The notes beneath the pieces are model-generated. The model searched no databases. It was not told where the DNA came from and was given only the letters and a program-made list of their open reading frames with translations. From the NCBI RefSeq assembly GCF_003003285.1, contig NZ_PVTP01000006.1, positions 1-64,000 of the forward strand: 64,000 nucleotides of DNA, given 5' to 3'. Positions 16,583 to 24,603 of this stretch are shown piece after piece; position 1 is the stretch's first letter, and every line of letters begins with the position of its first letter. Origin of the DNA: Yoonia maritima. GTDB taxonomy: Bacteria > Pseudomonadota > Alphaproteobacteria > Rhodobacterales > Rhodobacteraceae. Made by a program: the position numbers and the translations under genes.

Positions 16583-17334
16583 GATGCGGCCGCCACGTTC
16601 TGCGCAAGAAACGTACCCGGTTGCCATGCACCCGGCGGAATTCTTGCAGGATCAACATATGCGGCATGCAATGCATCTAGCTGCGACCACAGCACATCGG
16701 TTTTAAAGATCAATGCCTTCGCCGCCGCGTCTTGTTTTTCTTGTGTGTCAGCTTTGTCCAACACCCAAGCCAGACCAAAGGCCACGTCTTTGGGGGCTTC
16801 TTTCAATCGGTTCTTGAAATAGGCCAGACTAGAATCATCCGCGAAGGCATAATTGGCAAGCAAGCCTTCAATTCGCTGGGCGTGAATCTTTGGTGCGAAC
16901 AATTCCGTGAGTGACGCCGCAACGGCCTCTAGCAGTGTTTCATCCCGAACAAATCGTACATAAGCGTCGACCGCAAATTTGGTCGCGGGCATGACGCCTT
17001 CGGCGCTGGCAACATAATCACGGTCAAGCCCGACAGCTTCGGCAAGCCGCAGCCACCGCTCAATACCGCCCTCGTTTTCGGCGGTGCCATCGTGATCCTC
17101 AATCCGGGAACGCCATGCGCGACGCAGTGCAGGATCATCGACCCTGCTCATGAATGCGGCGTCTTTCATGGGGATACGCGACTGATAATAGAACCGGTTA
17201 ATGACCCATGCTCGAACTTGATCGGGCGTGCATCCTCCAGAGTGTAGAAGGTGATGAAACGGGTGTTTGTCGTGATACCGTTCTGCACCAATCTGACGCA
17301 ACCGTGCTTCGAACTGTTCTTTGCTTAGGGTCAT
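16579..17334 (-). CDS. pqqC: Pyrroloquinoline-quinone synthase
   Basis: 251 residues, full length for this haem-oxygenase-like cofactorless oxidase that performs the final ring closure and oxidation to PQQ. Recognisable segments are YHDKHPFHHLLHSGGCTPDQ, VINRFYYQSRIPMKDAAFMS and IEDHDGT. The active-site His/Tyr/Arg-rich patches are intact. ATGA overlaps at both ends show tight coupling with pqqB and pqqD. Confidence 0.96.
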   Translation of the reverse strand: MTLSKEQFEARLRQIGAERYHDKHPFHHLLHSGGCTPDQVRAWVINRFYYQSRIPMKDAAFMSRVDDPALRRAWRSRIEDHDGTAENEGGIERWLRLAEAVGLDRDYVASAEGVMPATKFAVDAYVRFVRDETLLEAVAASLTELFAPKIHAQRIEGLLANYAFADDSSLAYFKNRLKEAPKDVAFGLAWVLDKADTQEKQDAAAKALIFKTDVLWSQLDALHAAYVDPARIPPGAWQPGTFLAQNVAAAS

Positions 17335-18227
17335 AATTCAAACTCCATCCCGTCTTGGGCAATAGTCCAACCAGATGCTTCGGCGGTGGCGCGTTGGTCG
17401 GATGATGGGCGCAAAACAGGGTTCGTATTGTTCATATGGACATAGACCTTTTTACCTACCTCAAGATCGGCAAAGGCAGCCATTGACCCATCAGGGCCAG
17501 ACATCGACATATGTCCCATCCGATTGCCCGTCTTTTGGCTTAGCCCGCCAGTGACCATTTCATCATCTTGCCACAGCGTACCGTCAAACATGACCATATC
17601 GGCACCCGATAGTCGCTCACGCAGGTCCGGTTTTAGGGTCGAACAACCGGGGATATAGAATACATTTCGCTGGTCCGTTTTCAGGTGAACGCCAACAGTT
17701 TGTTCGCCTTCAAGGTCTGTCTGTACATGATCACCTTCCAGATAGAGAGGTACCTTACCTGGCACAGAGAAAAGAGTGGCCAGAACCCCGGTCACAAGCT
17801 CAAATGGTGTGCCCAGCGCGATGGTGCGGCGAATTACGAGATCAGGCTTTAGGGCGCCAAAAATCGGGTTCGCGTCGATGACATCGTGGATATCTTGGGT
17901 CGCGAACAGGTTGAACGGTTGCTGTTCACGCAGGATGAGCAATCCCGCGACGTGATCAATGTCACCATTTGTCAAAAGAACGGATTTCAACGGGCTGACG
18001 CGCAAATCTGTGGGATGCAGTGCAGGCGTACGCGCCATTTGATCACGAATGTCGGGAGACGCATTCAGGATTGCCCAATCAGAACCATTCGCGCTGACCG
18101 CTACCGAAGACTGTGATTGGGAGGGTATTTTACCACTACGTGCCAAATTGCAGTTTTCGCAACCGCAATTCCATTGGGGCAGGCCACCACCGGCAGCTGC
18201 CCCTAAAATACAAGCGCGAAATACCAT
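17331..18227 (-). CDS. pqqB: PQQ biosynthesis hydroxylase, MBL fold
   Basis: 298 residues. Starts MVFRACILGAAAGGGLPQWN with the CGCENC cysteine motif typical of PqqB, then an MBL fold (LLTNGDIDHVAGLL, FDGTLWQDDEM, GHMSMSGPDGSM, VYVHMNNTNPVL). PqqB is an iron-dependent enzyme that hydroxylates the cross-linked tyrosine. It starts 23 bases after pqqA. Confidence 0.96.
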   Translation of the reverse strand: MVFRACILGAAAGGGLPQWNCGCENCNLARSGKIPSQSQSSVAVSANGSDWAILNASPDIRDQMARTPALHPTDLRVSPLKSVLLTNGDIDHVAGLLILREQQPFNLFATQDIHDVIDANPIFGALKPDLVIRRTIALGTPFELVTGVLATLFSVPGKVPLYLEGDHVQTDLEGEQTVGVHLKTDQRNVFYIPGCSTLKPDLRERLSGADMVMFDGTLWQDDEMVTGGLSQKTGNRMGHMSMSGPDGSMAAFADLEVGKKVYVHMNNTNPVLRPSSDQRATAEASGWTIAQDGMEFEL

Positions 18228-18250
18228 CTGCGTGCTCCGCGCTTATATGT

Positions 18251-18352
18251 TTAGAACAGGTCGTCGTTGTTACGTTCGTCGTTCTCAGGACCGTACATGT
18301 TGATTTCCATGCCGCATTCGATTTCGCGGATCACTGGTTTCGTCCAAGCCAT
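18251..18352 (-). CDS. pqqA: PQQ precursor peptide PqqA
   Basis: 33 codons, easily missed because of length. Translation begins MAWTKPVIREIECGMEINMY and ends GPENDERNNDDLF. The EINMY pentapeptide supplies the Glu and Tyr (spaced ExxxY) that become PQQ. GAGGAGGAAC lies just before the ATG, one of the best ribosome-binding sites in the window, in keeping with the high expression needed for a precursor. First gene of pqqABCDE. Confidence 0.97.
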   Translation of the reverse strand: MAWTKPVIREIECGMEINMYGPENDERNNDDLF

Positions 18353-18377
18353 AATAGTTCCTCCTCTGTGTCAGATA

Positions 18378-18407
18378 AATGTGCGCCCTGCTGGGCATTT
18401 CGGTCAA
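18378..18407 (-). promoter_or_regulatory. Hairpin and candidate promoter element before pqqA
   Basis: In the 89-base gap between the response regulator and pqqA the sequence forms a stem: AAATG/CATTT outside and GCCC/GGGC inside with a TGCT loop (18378-18400), with a 3-base bulge. A TTGACC -35-like hexamer (complement of 18402-18407) sits just upstream in the direction of transcription. The hairpin could be an attenuator or a processing site that raises pqqA message over the upstream genes. No U-tract follows. Confidence 0.4.
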
Positions 18408-18441
18408 ATCTTATGTTCTAAGAAAAAATAAGAACGGACAC

Positions 18442-19104
18442 TTAATCGAGGTGCTGAAAAACGAAACCACGGTTTCTTATTGTATTGATGCCAAAGTGAA
18501 AATCATCCATAGGCGCCAGTTTTTTGCGCAAATATCCGATGTAAACATCAACGACATTTTCGGATGAAGACCCTTCATTCGCCCACAGCGTATCAAAGAT
18601 TTCACCCCGAGAAATAACAGTACCCGCCTTATCATGCAGCATCGCCAATAGGTCGAATTCTCTTTCAGTCAGAATCGCCTCGCGGGTTTGGCCACGCACT
18701 GTGCGCGACGCCGGATCAAGCACACAATGCGCAGTGACCGAGCGCTGCAATTGAACCTGCAAACGGGCAACGAGTTCGTCAAACGCGAATGGCTTTACGA
18801 CATAATCGTCGGCCCCCGCCTCTAACCCGGCCATCCTATCAGTGACTTCCGTTAGCGCGGAAAGCATCAGTATCGGCTTTGCATGTCCGGCCGCCCTAAG
18901 GGCACGCACCAGATCAATGCCGCTGTCGCGTCCGATCATCACATCAATGATTGCTGCAGCCACCTGCCCGTCTGGAAACCGCTTTGCCGCCGCCTCCACC
19001 GTGCTTTCGGCCAGCGTGGCATATCCGTGCATCTGTAGACCACGCGCCAGCGCATCTGTGATCTCGGGGTCGTCATCAACAATAAGGATCGTTGTATCAG
19101 CCAT
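18442..19104 (-). CDS. OmpR/PhoB-type response regulator
   Basis: 220 residues from the ATG at 19104 (a GTG lies one codon before it). Receiver domain: ILIVDDDPE, phospho-acceptor Asp in AIIDVMIGRDSG, LMLSALTE and Lys in DDYVVKPF. C-terminal winged helix: LTEREFDLLAMLHDKAG, SRGEIFDTLWAN, NVVDVYIGYLRKKL. It begins 9 bases after the sensor kinase stop. Located directly upstream of pqqA on the same strand, so the pair probably senses a periplasmic cue and controls PQQ and alcohol oxidation genes, as MxaXY/MoxXY-type systems do; the orthology is not proven. Confidence 0.92.
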   Translation of the reverse strand: MADTTILIVDDDPEITDALARGLQMHGYATLAESTVEAAAKRFPDGQVAAAIIDVMIGRDSGIDLVRALRAAGHAKPILMLSALTEVTDRMAGLEAGADDYVVKPFAFDELVARLQVQLQRSVTAHCVLDPASRTVRGQTREAILTEREFDLLAMLHDKAGTVISRGEIFDTLWANEGSSSENVVDVYIGYLRKKLAPMDDFHFGINTIRNRGFVFQHLD

Positions 19105-19113
19105 CACATCACG

Positions 19114-20709
19114 CTAACCGCTTGCTCGCAAAAGCGAAACCGTCACCATGGTCCCGGCGTTCGGACCGATATTGAAAGGCGCCGGGACCGGGCTTTGGAT
19201 CGTCAGTTTGCCTTTTTGTTCGGTCATCACCCAATGCGCCAGTGACAGGCCAATTCCAAAGCCGTTTGACGCTGCCTTCCCGGTAGAGGCCTGCGCAAAT
19301 CGGTTCGTCACGACTTTAAGATCCTCCTCAGACATTCCAGGCCCGTTGTCGATCACCCGCAGGTTTGCTTCTCTTGCCGTGGCGTTAATGTTTAAAGCGA
19401 TAGAACCGCCGTCTTTAGCATGACGTAACGCGTTTTCGATTAGCCCAGTCACCACTTGCCGCGTCCAGTTTTCGTCGCCTTCGACGTTGGTCCCAGAAAC
19501 ACCATCTAGCGTGATCGTTACCCCCGCATTGTCTGCAAGGCTTTGCATATCGGCGACGGCAGCTTGTGCCGCGCGGTGTAAGTCAAATGTTGAGCGCTCC
19601 AGGCTCAGCAGCCCGCCATCAGATCGGGCGATACGTAGCAAATCATCGATACGTTGGTTCAATCGCCGTGCACGACCGTGGATCACCCCATATGGACCAT
19701 CTTGTGGCGCGCCGGATTTCAGGGCCAGCTCTGCCTCCATCAAGATGACTGTCAGCGGTGTGCGCAATTCGTGACTGACATCAGCAAAAAACCTGCGCCG
19801 GTCTTCGTCTGTCTTGGCCAGTGCCTCGTTGGCATGACGTAGCGCCTCTGTCCGGTCCGCGATGGTTTGGTTTAGCCGTCCCCATTCGCTTTCGACTGCG
19901 GATTTGCGTGCAGCCAATGACGCTGCCATTTCGTTTGTCGCTTTGAACAAAAGGCCGATTTCGTCGCCTTGTTCATCCGGTAGGCTGACTTTGAAGTTCT
20001 CATTCCCGATCGACCGGGAAGCAACGCGCAGTTGATCTAAACGCGACAACTGCGGGCGAACCAAGAAATAGTAAAACCCGGCTACAAGCAGCAGTGCCAA
20101 AACGCCAACAGCAAAGGCTGCCCGCGTAAGCCGGTCACGCAAGGCGTCAACCTGCGCGATTGCGGCTTCACGCGCGCGGCGATCTTCGGTGACAGCCGCG
20201 TTTAACAGCGGATCAAAACCAATCGAAAATGCGTTGATCAGCCCCTGCAATTGCGCCGCGCGTTGATCAGGTGCTGTTATTTCAGAGGCTTCGTCAAATT
20301 GTTCTAACGTGCCCTCGAACAAAGCTTCCATCCGCGCAACACCAATACTGCGGGTCGCGCGACGTGACTGTTCGTCCAGATCAGATTGGGCAACATCCCC
20401 GACGTTTTGATCAAGGTCCGCACGAATGGCCGCAAAGTTCCGACGTATACCTGCGGTTAGCCCTTCTAACCGCGCATTCCGAGTATCCGCATCGACGCCG
20501 GATTGCGCCGCTTCGTAAAGAATGACGATCAGCGAACCGACTTGGGTCGCAAGATCCGACAATCGTTGTATCCGCTTTTCGGCCGTCACTGCGACTTGCA
20601 CCTGCGCGGACATTAAGGCCATCCCGCGAATAGTCAGTGCGCTCGACAGTACCGCGACCAGACCAATGATCGCTGCGCCAATTGCCAGCCTCGCACGTAA
20701 ACTGCGCAC
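19114..20709 (-). CDS. Membrane sensor histidine kinase
   Basis: 531 residues from a GTG start. Two membrane helices (about 8-28 and 190-210) flank a helical periplasmic domain of about 160 residues (four-helix-like, with many Arg and Asp). A HAMP linker follows (SLPDEQGDEIGLLFKATNEMA), then HisKA with the phospho-acceptor in DVSHELRTPL and the ATPase domain (NALRHAKDGGS, DNGPGMSEEDL, GFGIGLSLAHW). Its partner regulator starts 9 bases on. The gene abuts the YVTN propeller gene, so the sensor is part of a longer operon with periplasmic quinoprotein helpers. Confidence 0.92.
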   Translation of the reverse strand: MRSLRARLAIGAAIIGLVAVLSSALTIRGMALMSAQVQVAVTAEKRIQRLSDLATQVGSLIVILYEAAQSGVDADTRNARLEGLTAGIRRNFAAIRADLDQNVGDVAQSDLDEQSRRATRSIGVARMEALFEGTLEQFDEASEITAPDQRAAQLQGLINAFSIGFDPLLNAAVTEDRRAREAAIAQVDALRDRLTRAAFAVGVLALLLVAGFYYFLVRPQLSRLDQLRVASRSIGNENFKVSLPDEQGDEIGLLFKATNEMAASLAARKSAVESEWGRLNQTIADRTEALRHANEALAKTDEDRRRFFADVSHELRTPLTVILMEAELALKSGAPQDGPYGVIHGRARRLNQRIDDLLRIARSDGGLLSLERSTFDLHRAAQAAVADMQSLADNAGVTITLDGVSGTNVEGDENWTRQVVTGLIENALRHAKDGGSIALNINATAREANLRVIDNGPGMSEEDLKVVTNRFAQASTGKAASNGFGIGLSLAHWVMTEQKGKLTIQSPVPAPFNIGPNAGTMVTVSLLRASG

Positions 20710-21636
20710 CTATTCTTCGCCCCCCTCAACGATAAAGCGACCAAAGGCTCTTGGGCCATCGCCCGTATCGATTTCCGCGACAACACTTAGGCTGTGCACA
20801 TCAATTACGCTGACTGTATTCGAAAACCAATTTGCGACAATCACTTGATTACCGTCAGTCGTTGTGTCGATCCCTTCGGGATATTCACCAACGTCAATTG
20901 TTGCCTTCACAGTCAGGTCAGTCAGGTCAAACACGCTGACACTGTCGGCATATTGGTTCGTCACAAAACCAGCACCTTGGGCGAATGTCACCGCATATGG
21001 GCGTTCACCGACTGAAACTGTGCCAACGACCTTACCTGCTACCGGATCAACAACCGTCACCGAATTTGATCCAACATCAGCCGTGAACAACCGGCCCCGC
21101 GGTCCCACCGTAACCCCAAAGGGCCGCACGCCGACCGGAACCCGATGGGCGACCGTATTCGTCCGCAGATCAAATATCGAAACCTGATTGGCCTCTTTAT
21201 CTGCTGAGGCAAGCCAAGCGCCATCCGGCGTCACAGCAACTCCGGCAGGGGCTGCCCCAGTTTCCAGCGTATTGATGACGGCTAGATCAGCTGCGCTTAG
21301 CACCCAAATTCGGGCATTGAACCAGTCGGTCACATAAATGGTCTGGCTATCTGGGTGAATGGCGACGCCAATTGGCCCACCATCAAGGGACACTTCGTTC
21401 AGCAATTCCAATGTATTGCTGTCAAATTTGCGAATTGCCTTGCTGTCAGCACTCACCGTTAAGAAAAAACTGCCCGCAGGATCAACGGCGACACCGGCCG
21501 GTGAACCATCCACATCGATACGTCTGACTTCGCGGTGATCATCTAGATCAATAACACTAAGCGTGCTGTCGTTTTGGTTAGTCACATAAGCCAAATCCCC
21601 CGCTACAACCTGCGTCACAGCGAGGGCAAAAAACAT
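20710..21636 (-). CDS. Exported YVTN beta-propeller protein
   Basis: About 308 residues from the ATG at 21636, giving a signal peptide (MFFALAVTQVVA-GD); an ATG at 21684 would extend it but overlaps the preceding gene more. The mature protein is a string of about seven repeats of the YVTN type: AYVTNQNDSTLSVIDL, IYVTDWFNARIWVL, FVTNQYADSVSVFDL, VIVANWFSNTVSVIDV. Such propellers are common beside PQQ dehydrogenases and may bind partner proteins or metal in the periplasm. A second propeller is encoded at 23595. Catalytic function is unlikely. Confidence 0.85.
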   Translation of the reverse strand: MFFALAVTQVVAGDLAYVTNQNDSTLSVIDLDDHREVRRIDVDGSPAGVAVDPAGSFFLTVSADSKAIRKFDSNTLELLNEVSLDGGPIGVAIHPDSQTIYVTDWFNARIWVLSAADLAVINTLETGAAPAGVAVTPDGAWLASADKEANQVSIFDLRTNTVAHRVPVGVRPFGVTVGPRGRLFTADVGSNSVTVVDPVAGKVVGTVSVGERPYAVTFAQGAGFVTNQYADSVSVFDLTDLTVKATIDVGEYPEGIDTTTDGNQVIVANWFSNTVSVIDVHSLSVVAEIDTGDGPRAFGRFIVEGGEE

Positions 21637-21655
21637 CGACAGGCAAATCGTCCTA

Positions 21656-22189
21656 TTAGCTACCAAAGCGGGCAACAAGTGCATCCAAACCAGCCTGATA
21701 AACACCCGACACTGCAGCAATCGCAGCTTCGTCGTTTAGTTCGGGTGGCGGGTCATTGTTCGGGTAGCCACGGTAAAACGCGCCGCGCCATTCGACCAGT
21801 GACCCACCACCCTCCGTCGCGGTGACCGTTATGTGGGAGGAGTAATTTGTAACTGGTAACACGTCGACGGATACATCGGTGATCCGGTACGAATAGCTCA
21901 TCTTTTCGTCAGAGTATTTGTACAAGATTTCGTCAATCGTCGGACCACCTTCTTCGCCCAACACCAGCAAGCGCGTGGCGTCTATTTCGTTACCACCCGT
22001 TCCGGTGCTGGAATAAACCGCTGGGTGCCAACTCATGTCCTGAAAGTTGCCGACCACGGCCCAAACCTCTTCTGGTGTGGCGCTTACCTCAGCGGAAAGG
22101 GTCACTTTCTGACGGGTTGGACCATGTGCGTGGGCCGCCATTGGTAGGCAGGCGGCAAGCAGGATAAGAGTTCTTCGGTGTATTTTCAT
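21656..22189 (-). CDS. MxaD-like SRPBCC periplasmic protein
   Basis: 177 residues with a signal peptide (MKIHRRTLILLAACLPMAAHAHG). The rest is an SRPBCC (START-like) fold: VSATPEEVWAVVGNFQDMSWHPAV, LLVLGEEGGPTIDEIL, MSYSYRITDVSVDVLPVTNY, VEWRGAFYRG. MxaD of methylotrophs is a periplasmic protein of this type and aids electron transfer between methanol dehydrogenase and its cytochrome. It is the first gene of the long minus-strand run and diverges from the ABC operon at 22397. A downstream helix (AAIAAVSGVYQAGLDAL) is the usual C-terminal helix. Confidence 0.85.
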   Translation of the reverse strand: MKIHRRTLILLAACLPMAAHAHGPTRQKVTLSAEVSATPEEVWAVVGNFQDMSWHPAVYSSTGTGGNEIDATRLLVLGEEGGPTIDEILYKYSDEKMSYSYRITDVSVDVLPVTNYSSHITVTATEGGGSLVEWRGAFYRGYPNNDPPPELNDEAAIAAVSGVYQAGLDALVARFGS

Positions 22190-22396
22190 TGACTGGCTCG
22201 TGTGTTGGAAAATGGCAAATTAACATCACAGCAAACGTGGCTCGTGCTGAATTACCTTGACCGTAGCTGAGCTTATGTGAAGCTGACAATAAGCCTAAAG
22301 TATCGGTTTTTTTCCAAGTTGAATCGTTGCAGCATTCGAAAAGGGAACCAATTACGCGAATTTCTTGGTTAATTTCAAAGGGGGAGGTCATCTAGG
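22190..22396. promoter_or_regulatory. Divergent control region of the PQQ island
   Basis: A 207-base region from which both major units of the island diverge. It contains a 9-base direct repeat TGGCTCGTG at 22194-22202 and 22238-22246 (44 bases apart, about four helical turns), AGCTGA repeated at 22265 and 22281 (16 apart), and an inverted repeat GCTTAT-N12-ATAAGC (22271-22294). These are candidate binding sites for one of the response regulators encoded in the island. A GGGGAGGT ribosome-binding site (22381-22388) serves the rightward gene. Confidence 0.5.
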
Positions 22397-23584
22397 ATGA
22401 TGGTATTTGCACGCTTGATTGTGGCCTTTGCATGCCTGTTTTGCACTGCCTTTGGTGCCTACGCCCTAGATATCAATGCCGCCGTTCTGCGCGTCGACTA
22501 CCCCCAGCGTTTGCCGATTTCCCGCTACGATCTGATCCCCGATGACCTGGGCTTTGCCGGGGGTGCTTTGGCTGATGAAGACAACCAAACCACTGGCAAT
22601 TTCATGGGCATGACGTTCAACACAAACTACGTCGCAACCACCCCCGAAGAAATTGACGCCTTATTAGAAGAACTTATTGCGAACGGAACAACGTTGCTCG
22701 TGGTTATGGCCAACGCCGAAGACCTGCTACAGATCGCGGACCGCGCAGGCTCCGATGTATTGGTGATCAACGCAACGACCCGCGATATGTCAGTCCGTGA
22801 CGATCAGTGCCGCGCAAACCTACTGCACGTCGCGCCCAGTGAAATGATGCTTGCTGACGCGGTCGTGCAATTCGCCATGTGGAAGCAGTGGCGCGAGGTG
22901 TTCCTCATTCAAGGATCAAACCCAGCTGACCGCACATTGGGTGATGCCTACCGCCGTGCAGCCAACAAATTTGGTGCACAAGTTGTTGAAGAACGCGAAT
23001 TCGAAGACACCGGTGGATCACGCAGGACCGACACTGGTCACGTACTGGTCCAACGCCAGATTCCCGTCTTTACACAGAACGCAGAAGACCACGACGTTGT
23101 CATCGCCGCGGATAACTCTGATCTTTTCGCGCTTTATCTGCCGTTTCACCTTTGGACGCCGCGCCCGGTCATGGGCTCTGGTGGATTGCGCCCGGTCACA
23201 ATGCACGCCGCCCACGAAGCATGGGGCGCGACACAGTTTCAACGCCGGTTCGAAGAGGCCTCTGGTCGGTTTGTTCAAGAAGCCGACTACGAAGTTTGGC
23301 TTTCTCTGCGCGTCATCGGCGAAGCGGTCATTCGGATCAACGCCGCCGATCCGGCCGCGCTGCGCGACTACATCTTAAGCGACGATTTTGAATTGGCCGC
23401 GTTCAAGGGTAGGAAAGTCAATTTCCGCCCGTGGAACGGCCAGCTGCGCCAGCCAGTGTTGCTAACCGATAGTAAAATCACCGTAAGCGTCTCACCCCAA
23501 GATGGATATCTGCATCAGGTTTCGACGCTCGATACGCTTGGATTGGACCAACCCGAAAGCGCCTGCAATGCCTTTGCTGAATAA
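22397..23584 (+). CDS. PQQ-linked ABC transporter substrate-binding protein, LutA-like
   Basis: 395 residues with a signal peptide (to about residue 24). Type I periplasmic-binding fold (branched-chain amino acid binding-like). It matches the substrate-binding component found with PQQ-dependent alcohol dehydrogenase ABC systems: LRVDYPQRLPISRYDLIPDD, NTNYVATTPEEIDALL, DVLVINATTRDMSVRDDQCR, TPRPVMGSGGLRPV. In Methylorubrum this role is played by LutA of the lanthanide uptake cluster. First gene of an eight-gene operon. It may bind a metal complex or cofactor; the ligand is not known from sequence. Confidence 0.85.
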   Translation: MMVFARLIVAFACLFCTAFGAYALDINAAVLRVDYPQRLPISRYDLIPDDLGFAGGALADEDNQTTGNFMGMTFNTNYVATTPEEIDALLEELIANGTTLLVVMANAEDLLQIADRAGSDVLVINATTRDMSVRDDQCRANLLHVAPSEMMLADAVVQFAMWKQWREVFLIQGSNPADRTLGDAYRRAANKFGAQVVEEREFEDTGGSRRTDTGHVLVQRQIPVFTQNAEDHDVVIAADNSDLFALYLPFHLWTPRPVMGSGGLRPVTMHAAHEAWGATQFQRRFEEASGRFVQEADYEVWLSLRVIGEAVIRINAADPAALRDYILSDDFELAAFKGRKVNFRPWNGQLRQPVLLTDSKITVSVSPQDGYLHQVSTLDTLGLDQPESACNAFAE

Positions 23585-23594
23585 GGAAAAAACC

Positions 23595-24581
23595 ATGCAA
23601 CGACCGATCCAGTTTATTGCGAGTATTAGCGTTGCAATGCTTGGCTTCGCTAACCCAGCCGCAGCAAACAAGGTATTCGTCAGCAACGAACGCGGCAATA
23701 CAATCACGGTCATCGACAGCGATAGCTGGGAAGCGATCGCAGAATTCCCCGGTGGCAACCGACCGCGCGGAATTGGCGTTAGCCCTGATGGAAAGTACCT
23801 ATACGTCTGCGCCTCCGACGACGATACGATCCGCGTTTTTGACACTGAAACCTACGAAGAAGTCTGGACGCTACCATCAGGCCCAGACCCCGAACTGTTC
23901 ACAATTCATCCAACCGGAGAGTTGCTGTATATCGCCAACGAAGACGACAATCTGGTCACCGTCGTCGACACGCAAAGCCGTACAGTTGTTGCTGAAATCC
24001 CTGTCGGTGTCGAACCCGAAGGCATGGCGATCAGCCCCGATGCGGCGTTTGTGATTAACACGTCTGAAACGACCAATATGGCGCATTTCATTGATACGTC
24101 TGACTATCAGATCAAACACAACATACTTGTCGATCAACGCCCGCGTTATGCCGTTTATACGGATGACGGTACAAAGCTATTTGTGAGCTCTGAAATCGGC
24201 GGCACGGTCAGTGTGATTGATCCGCTTGCCGCAAACGGCCCTGAATTGACTACCAAAATCGGGTTTGAAGTGGCCGGTGTACAGCCAGAGTGGCTTCAGC
24301 CCGTTGGCATGAAAGTCACGGCCGACAATAAGTGGCTATTCGTTGCCCTTGGCCCTGCAAACCGGGTCGCTGTGATTGATGTCGAAAGCCTTGAGGTCGT
24401 TGATTACATCCTTGTCGGTCAACGCGTCTGGCAGATGGAATTTACGCCGGGACAGGAATTTCTGATCACCACAAACGGCAATTCAAATGATGTGACCGTG
24501 ATTGACGTGGCCCGGCAGAAAGCAGTCAAATCGATACAGGTCGGACAGCAGCCTTGGGGCGTGGCAGTGACGCCCGAATAA
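23595..24581 (+). CDS. PQQ-dependent catabolism-associated beta-propeller protein
   Basis: 328 residues from the ATG at 23595 (AAGGAAA before it); signal peptide ends near AAAN. Seven YVTN-type repeats: VFVSNERGNTITVIDS, LYVCASDDDTIRVFDT, LYIANEDDNLVTVVDT, FVINTSETTNMAHFID, LFVSSEIGGTVSVIDP, LFVALGPANRVAVIDV, LITTNGNSNDVTVIDV. This is the LutB/PQQ_ABC-repeat type, always near PQQ-linked ABC systems. Function: periplasmic accessory, perhaps as a metal or partner-binding scaffold. Confidence 0.88.
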   Translation: MQRPIQFIASISVAMLGFANPAAANKVFVSNERGNTITVIDSDSWEAIAEFPGGNRPRGIGVSPDGKYLYVCASDDDTIRVFDTETYEEVWTLPSGPDPELFTIHPTGELLYIANEDDNLVTVVDTQSRTVVAEIPVGVEPEGMAISPDAAFVINTSETTNMAHFIDTSDYQIKHNILVDQRPRYAVYTDDGTKLFVSSEIGGTVSVIDPLAANGPELTTKIGFEVAGVQPEWLQPVGMKVTADNKWLFVALGPANRVAVIDVESLEVVDYILVGQRVWQMEFTPGQEFLITTNGNSNDVTVIDVARQKAVKSIQVGQQPWGVAVTPE

Positions 24582-24603
24582 ATATCCTGGGGAGGAAAAT
24601 TAA

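Noticed and set aside
22344-22370. GGAAC...GGTT resembling an EcfG promoter before the LutA-like gene
   Set aside because: The spacer is 18 bases, longer than the 16-17 seen in all five clear promoters here, and the gene is not a stress gene.
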